Assembly (NCBI GenBank): GCA_018260315.1
Contig: JAGLBJ010000009.1
Coordinates: 1 to 38,642, forward strand
DNA: 38,642 nucleotides
Reading direction: 5' to 3'
Source: Moraxellaceae bacterium
Lineage (GTDB): Bacteria > Pseudomonadota > Gammaproteobacteria > Pseudomonadales > Moraxellaceae
Shown one piece after another: positions 35,449 to 38,642 of this stretch. Numbering within the stretch: the first letter of the stretch is position 1; every line of letters begins with the position of its first letter. The notes beneath the pieces were generated by a model, which did not search any database, was not told where the DNA came from, and saw only the letters and a list, made by a program, of their open reading frames with translations. The translations under genes and the position numbers were made by a program.

Positions 35449-36374
35449 GCGCATAATTCACCACCCCATACACAGCCGCCATCGGTCGCACAGACTTCGG
35501 GGGTTAGTGGTTGCCCTTCAAGCGCCGCCCAATGCCCAAAATACATGCGTCGAGTACGTGGCTCAACAGTCGGCCATTCAAACCACGGCCTGAATCCGGC
35601 TGGCATAGGTTCATTTAGGCTGTCTTTAAAACTAAATTCTAGAACACCTTGCGCTGTACATAGCCGCATACGGGTAAAGTAGTTAATAATACATCGAACG
35701 CGCGCCGCGCCCCTTAAATCATGATGCCAAACGTTGGGCTCATTTCCATACAAAAACGGCAGAAACGCATCTAATCGTTCTAAAGATCCGGCTAACAGGT
35801 GATGCACTTCCTCAGCCAAACGCTCGGCTTCGGCTAAAGTCCAATTGGGCGGTATGCCCGCATGAGTTAATACACTTTGCGCATCGGGATAAAGCAGCAA
35901 CGACTGTTTGCGCAACCAATTTAACAGCACATCGCAATCCGGTGCTGCAAAAATCGGCAAGGTCAAATCTTTTTTACGCGGTGTGCTTGCCCCACGCCAG
36001 ACCGAAATCAGGGTTAAATCATGATTACCCAACACGGTAGCTGCCGCCCCAGCCTCACATAAGCGTTTAACTTCACGCAACGTCGCTAAAGAATTTTCAC
36101 CCCGCGCGACTAAATCGCCTGCAAACCACAATTTGTCTTGTTGTTCGTCAAAATTTATGGCGTCTTTTAATGCCAACAATGCCTGATAAGAGCCCTGTAA
36201 ATCACCCACCACATAAGCATGACGTGTTGGCATTGATACGGGTGCCATCATAGAAATTTGCTTGTCAGGTTCAACGAGAGTAGGATTATTTAAAGTCATT
36301 TTAGCTTTAGACTTAGGTTTATCTAGATGAATTTTACTTAGGTTATTTTTTGAATTTTTATGTTGAGGGGGCAT
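35367..36374 (-). CDS. apaH: Diadenosine tetraphosphatase ApaH
   Basis: ApaH splits Ap4A symmetrically into two ADP and also removes Np4 caps from RNA. The metallophosphatase motifs are present: VVGDLQGSYQAL, FAGDLVARGENS, TVLGNHDLTLIS, LTHAGIPPNW, FTRMRLC and FGHWAALEG, DGGCVWGGEL. GDLQG instead of GDVHG is common in Pseudomonas-type ApaH. The first 50 residues are a Lys/Asn/Pro-rich extension not seen in E. coli (280 residues there, 335 here). AGGA 9 bases before ATG 36374 supports this start. The gene is last of pdxA-ksgA-apaH, 69 bp after ksgA; apaG, which lies between them in E. coli, is missing. Confidence 0.93.
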   Translation of the reverse strand: MPPQHKNSKNNLSKIHLDKPKSKAKMTLNNPTLVEPDKQISMMAPVSMPTRHAYVVGDLQGSYQALLALKDAINFDEQQDKLWFAGDLVARGENSLATLREVKRLCEAGAAATVLGNHDLTLISVWRGASTPRKKDLTLPIFAAPDCDVLLNWLRKQSLLLYPDAQSVLTHAGIPPNWTLAEAERLAEEVHHLLAGSLERLDAFLPFLYGNEPNVWHHDLRGAARVRCIINYFTRMRLCTAQGVLEFSFKDSLNEPMPAGFRPWFEWPTVEPRTRRMYFGHWAALEGQPLTPEVCATDGGCVWGGELCAYRLSDGQVFKVKTGCGLTLHNDDNSQ

Positions 36375-36443
36375 AGTTGTCTATCCTAAAAAATATACTA
36401 AACATTGTTTAATTTGCGGTCACTTTACTGATGTGCTTATCGG

Positions 36444-37259
36444 TTAAATCAAACAATCACTTAACATGACAAACTGTTCAATCGTTAAATTTTCAGGCCG
36501 TGCCATCGGGTCAATGCCTAAAGCCGTAATTTTTTCCATATCAACCTGATTTTTAAGGCTATTTCTTAAGGTTTTACGGCGCTGGGTAAAGACGTGGCTA
36601 ACAATGCGCGCAAAACGAGCCTGATCTTTAGCCTGCACCGGTTTTTGCCGATGCGGTACCAGTCGAAAAACGGCGCTGGTCACTTTAGGCGGCGGATTAA
36701 ACGCACCGGGTGGCACTGCAAATAAAAACGTTGGTACACAATGATACTGCAACATGACCGATAAACGCCCATAGTCGGGGGTATTGGGCGCGGCGGTAAT
36801 ACGGTCAACGACTTCCTTTTGCAGCATAAAATGCATATCCTCAATTAAATCGCCAAACTGCAATAAATGAAACAACAACGGGGTCGAAATATTATAAGGC
36901 AAATTGCCCACAACCCGTAACGGGGTCGATTGTTGCTGTAGCGTTTTAAAATCAAACCGTAATGCATCACCTTGCACAATCGTTAAATGCCCGGTAAATC
37001 CGGTACGTGCCGGTAAGCGGTCAGCCAAGTCACGGTCAAGTTCCAGAACAGTCAGATGCTCGGTACGGCGTAACAAAGGCACCGTTAATGCCCCAAGACC
37101 CGGGCCGATTTCCACAATATGCTCACCCGTTTGTGGTGCCACAGCGTTTACAATTCGCTCAATAATCTGTTGGTCATGTAAAAAATTTTGCCCAAAACGT
37201 TTACGAACCTGATGACCGGCAGCCTTAGGGCTTAGCGGCTCAAAAGCAGACAAAGACAT
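36444..37259 (-). CDS. ksgA: 16S rRNA (adenine 1518/1519) dimethyltransferase KsgA
   Basis: KsgA dimethylates two adjacent adenosines near the 3' end of 16S rRNA during late small-subunit assembly. The 271-residue protein has KRFGQNFLHD near the start, the SAM-binding VEIGPGLGALT, LELDRDLADRL and the catalytic NLPYNIS, then the KVTSAVFRL and FTQRRKTLRNSL motifs of the C-terminal domain. Length matches E. coli (273). It starts 44 bp after the pdxA stop and continues the usual pdxA-ksgA order. Confidence 0.97.
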   Translation of the reverse strand: MSLSAFEPLSPKAAGHQVRKRFGQNFLHDQQIIERIVNAVAPQTGEHIVEIGPGLGALTVPLLRRTEHLTVLELDRDLADRLPARTGFTGHLTIVQGDALRFDFKTLQQQSTPLRVVGNLPYNISTPLLFHLLQFGDLIEDMHFMLQKEVVDRITAAPNTPDYGRLSVMLQYHCVPTFLFAVPPGAFNPPPKVTSAVFRLVPHRQKPVQAKDQARFARIVSHVFTQRRKTLRNSLKNQVDMEKITALGIDPMARPENLTIEQFVMLSDCLI

Positions 37260-37303
37260 GGTTTAAATCCTAGACAACAAATTAAAATAAAGATTATTTT
37301 AGC

Positions 37304-38284
37304 CTACTTGGTCGCTCTATGCTGAATTAACTCAATAGCCAATTCAACAGCAACCCTTAAACTCTCTGCTGAAGCACGGCCTGTGCCTGCCAAATCTAAG
37401 GCGGTTCCGTGGTCAACCGAAGTGCGTATGAAAGGCAATCCTAAGGTAATATTAACGGCTTCACCAAACCCTTGCGCTTTCAACACAGGCAAGCCTTGGT
37501 CATGATACATGGCTAAAACCACATCAACCCCACGTAAATTATGCGGCGTAAACAGCGTATCGGCAGGTAATGCCTGCCCAATGTTTACCCCATTTGCGCG
37601 ATATTTTGCCAAAACTGGATTAATAATCTCTATTTCTTCACGGCCCAGATGTCCACTTTCACCCGCATGAGGATTAATCCCACAAACACGAATCACAGGC
37701 TGTTCCATTTGAAATTTGTGTCTTAAATCATAGATTAGAATATCAATCACTTCATGCAACAGTTGGGCTGTAATGGCATCAGGTACCGCGCGCAATGGTA
37801 AATGGGTTGTTGCCAATGCGACCCGCAGTTGTCGGGTCGCCAGCATCATCACCACACGAGGAACGCCTGCACGCTCAGCAAAAAATTCGGTATGGCCGCT
37901 AAACGCAATACCGGCCTCATTGATAATCGATTTTTGCACGGGCGCCGTAATAATACCAGCCGCCCGCCCTTGTAAACATTCATCTGCTGCATAGGTTAAT
38001 TGAGCCAACACATAATGTGCATTGTGAATATTTAATTGACCACAAACGACCCGGTTATTTAACGAGATTGAACGAATATAAAGCGTATTTTGAGGCACTG
38101 GTGTTGTTTGGCCGGTGTAATCAATCAGGATAATATTTAAATTAAGTTTCTGCATGCGCTCAAGCATCAATTGTTTATCAGCCAATATCACGATAACAGC
38201 ATTAAACGTATTATTGGCTAACATTAACGTAATATCAGGGCCAATACCAGCCGGTTCACCGGTTGTTAAATATAAGGGCTGCAT
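37304..38284 (-). CDS. pdxA: 4-hydroxythreonine-4-phosphate dehydrogenase PdxA
   Basis: PdxA oxidises 4-phosphohydroxy-L-threonine in the DXP-dependent pyridoxal phosphate pathway. The 326-residue protein begins LYLTTGEPAGIGPD; metal-ligand motifs are SGHTEFFAE, then CGINPHAGESGHLGREE, LPADTLFTPHN, MYHDQGLPVLK and TSVDHGTALDLAG, all intact. AAGAAGG lies just before the ATG. The gene leads the pdxA-ksgA-apaH operon. surA, the usual upstream gene in E. coli, is replaced by an outer-membrane barrel gene that ends in a terminator, so pdxA must have its own promoter in 38285-38330. Confidence 0.97.
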   Translation of the reverse strand: MQPLYLTTGEPAGIGPDITLMLANNTFNAVIVILADKQLMLERMQKLNLNIILIDYTGQTTPVPQNTLYIRSISLNNRVVCGQLNIHNAHYVLAQLTYAADECLQGRAAGIITAPVQKSIINEAGIAFSGHTEFFAERAGVPRVVMMLATRQLRVALATTHLPLRAVPDAITAQLLHEVIDILIYDLRHKFQMEQPVIRVCGINPHAGESGHLGREEIEIINPVLAKYRANGVNIGQALPADTLFTPHNLRGVDVVLAMYHDQGLPVLKAQGFGEAVNITLGLPFIRTSVDHGTALDLAGTGRASAESLRVAVELAIELIQHRATK

Positions 38285-38330
38285 ATGACCTTCTTAAACT
38301 TATATCAGAGAATAATAGTATGATTGAAAC

Positions 38331-38359
38331 AAAAAAACGGCTCGTGATGAACCGTTTTA
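38331..38359 (-). terminator. Rho-independent terminator of the outer-membrane protein gene
   Basis: On the minus strand AAAACGG and CCGTTTT pair around an 11-nt loop and a run of T follows. It lies 50 bp beyond the stop of the partial gene at the window end and separates it from pdxA. Confidence 0.75.
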
Positions 38360-38408
38360 TGTTGTAGTTGCCCAGGTTACTCGAGTTTAAACATTCATTG
38401 AATAATAT

Positions 38409-38642
38409 TTAGAAATGGTAGCCTGCTTTAAAGCCCACTGCGAGCGCATGATTATCTTTAAAATCACCTTTGATATCACTCCCATTATAAACTTGAGTTT
38501 GCGCATTACGTAACCAGAGGTATTTTACGCCAAGCGATAAATCCAATACAGGAATCGGGTTGCATTTAAACCCGAGGCCTGCACTCCAGTAACCATCGGT
38601 TGGACCTAGAGTGGTTACTGGCGTACCAGCTCCACCATCCCA
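38409..38642 (-). CDS. Outer-membrane beta-barrel protein, C-terminal fragment (FadL/OmpP1-like)
   Basis: The last 77 or so codons of a gene that enters from the right; the stop is at 38409-38411. The translation shows alternating hydrophobic strands (DGYWSAGLGFKC, VLDLSLGVKYLWL, HALAVGFKAGYHF) and a terminal Phe, the beta-signal of outer-membrane barrels. The pattern of Asn-His-Ala before the last strand recalls the FadL/OmpP1 long-chain fatty acid transporter family, but OmpW-type or other barrels are possible. A terminator follows. Confidence 0.7.
   Translation of the reverse strand, partial: WDGGAGTPVTTLGPTDGYWSAGLGFKCNPIPVLDLSLGVKYLWLRNAQTQVYNGSDIKGDFKDNHALAVGFKAGYHF

Noticed and set aside
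36190..36230. Loss of an active-site His in ApaH (GDLQG for GDVHG)
   Set aside because: The same substitution is standard in Pseudomonas-type ApaH proteins, and all other motifs are intact.

Overview
The window is bacterial chromosome, about 45 % GC by eye, from a gammaproteobacterium. The gene set (RapA, TtcA, XerC, KsgA-PdxA-ApaH, cytochromes c4 and c5, a two-domain TamA/TamB pair, a split type II secretion pseudopilin operon gspHIJK, a holB-pilZ-tatD neighbourhood, a long PTPS/QueD-like protein, and a type I-F CRISPR repeat with a TTTAGAAA 5' handle) points to the order Pseudomonadales and most likely to Moraxellaceae (relatives of Acinetobacter). That family assignment is inference; no rRNA gene is present to confirm it.

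Layout. 1-1037: the leader-proximal part of a type I-F CRISPR array, transcribed leftward, cut by the window edge; its leader lies at 1038 to about 1200 and carries a perfect IHF consensus. No cas gene lies on the leader side. 1201-1661: no gene. 1662-3076 (+): corrinoid adenosyltransferase and a glycerophosphodiester phosphodiesterase. 3207-3779 (-): META/HslJ lipoprotein. 4013-5191 (+): acyl-CoA/acyl-lipid desaturase with an 18-bp FabR/DesT-type operator upstream. 5442-6609 (-): cytochromes c4 and c5. 7015-10765 (+): RluA-family pseudouridine synthase and RapA. 10808-11839 (-): TtcA. 11840-12445: AT-rich intergenic region with a cluster of DnaA-box-like 9-mers. 12446-14710 (+): lytic transglycosylase, two unknown exported proteins.

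14707-22975 (-) is one long leftward block, read from the right: a freestanding, apparently inactive Hint-fold protein, holB, pilZ, tatD, a TetR regulator, gspH, gspI, gspJ, gspK, a QueD/PTPS-family protein and xerC. Many junctions overlap or touch, so much of it is probably co-transcribed. 23128-23301 is a 174-bp MITE-like element with 23-bp terminal inverted repeats. 23310-31735 (-) reads tamA, tamB, DUF72: an outer-membrane assembly module. 32080-33423 (+) is an LplT-like MFS transporter; 33490-33963 (-) a hotdog thioesterase; 34305-35448 (+) DUF2147 and an unknown membrane-anchored protein; 36374 down to 38284 (-) is the pdxA-ksgA-apaH maintenance operon; 38409-38642 (-) is the C-terminal end of an outer-membrane beta-barrel protein.

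Most genes are housekeeping. What deserves a second look: the duplicated CRISPR spacer and the unusual base of the repeat stem, the catalytically dead Hint protein next to the clamp-loader gene, the MITE, the DnaA-box cluster away from any replication gene, the long insert in TamA POTRA3, and the non-standard Cys-His spacing of the QueD-like protein. I see no convincing new multi-gene system.
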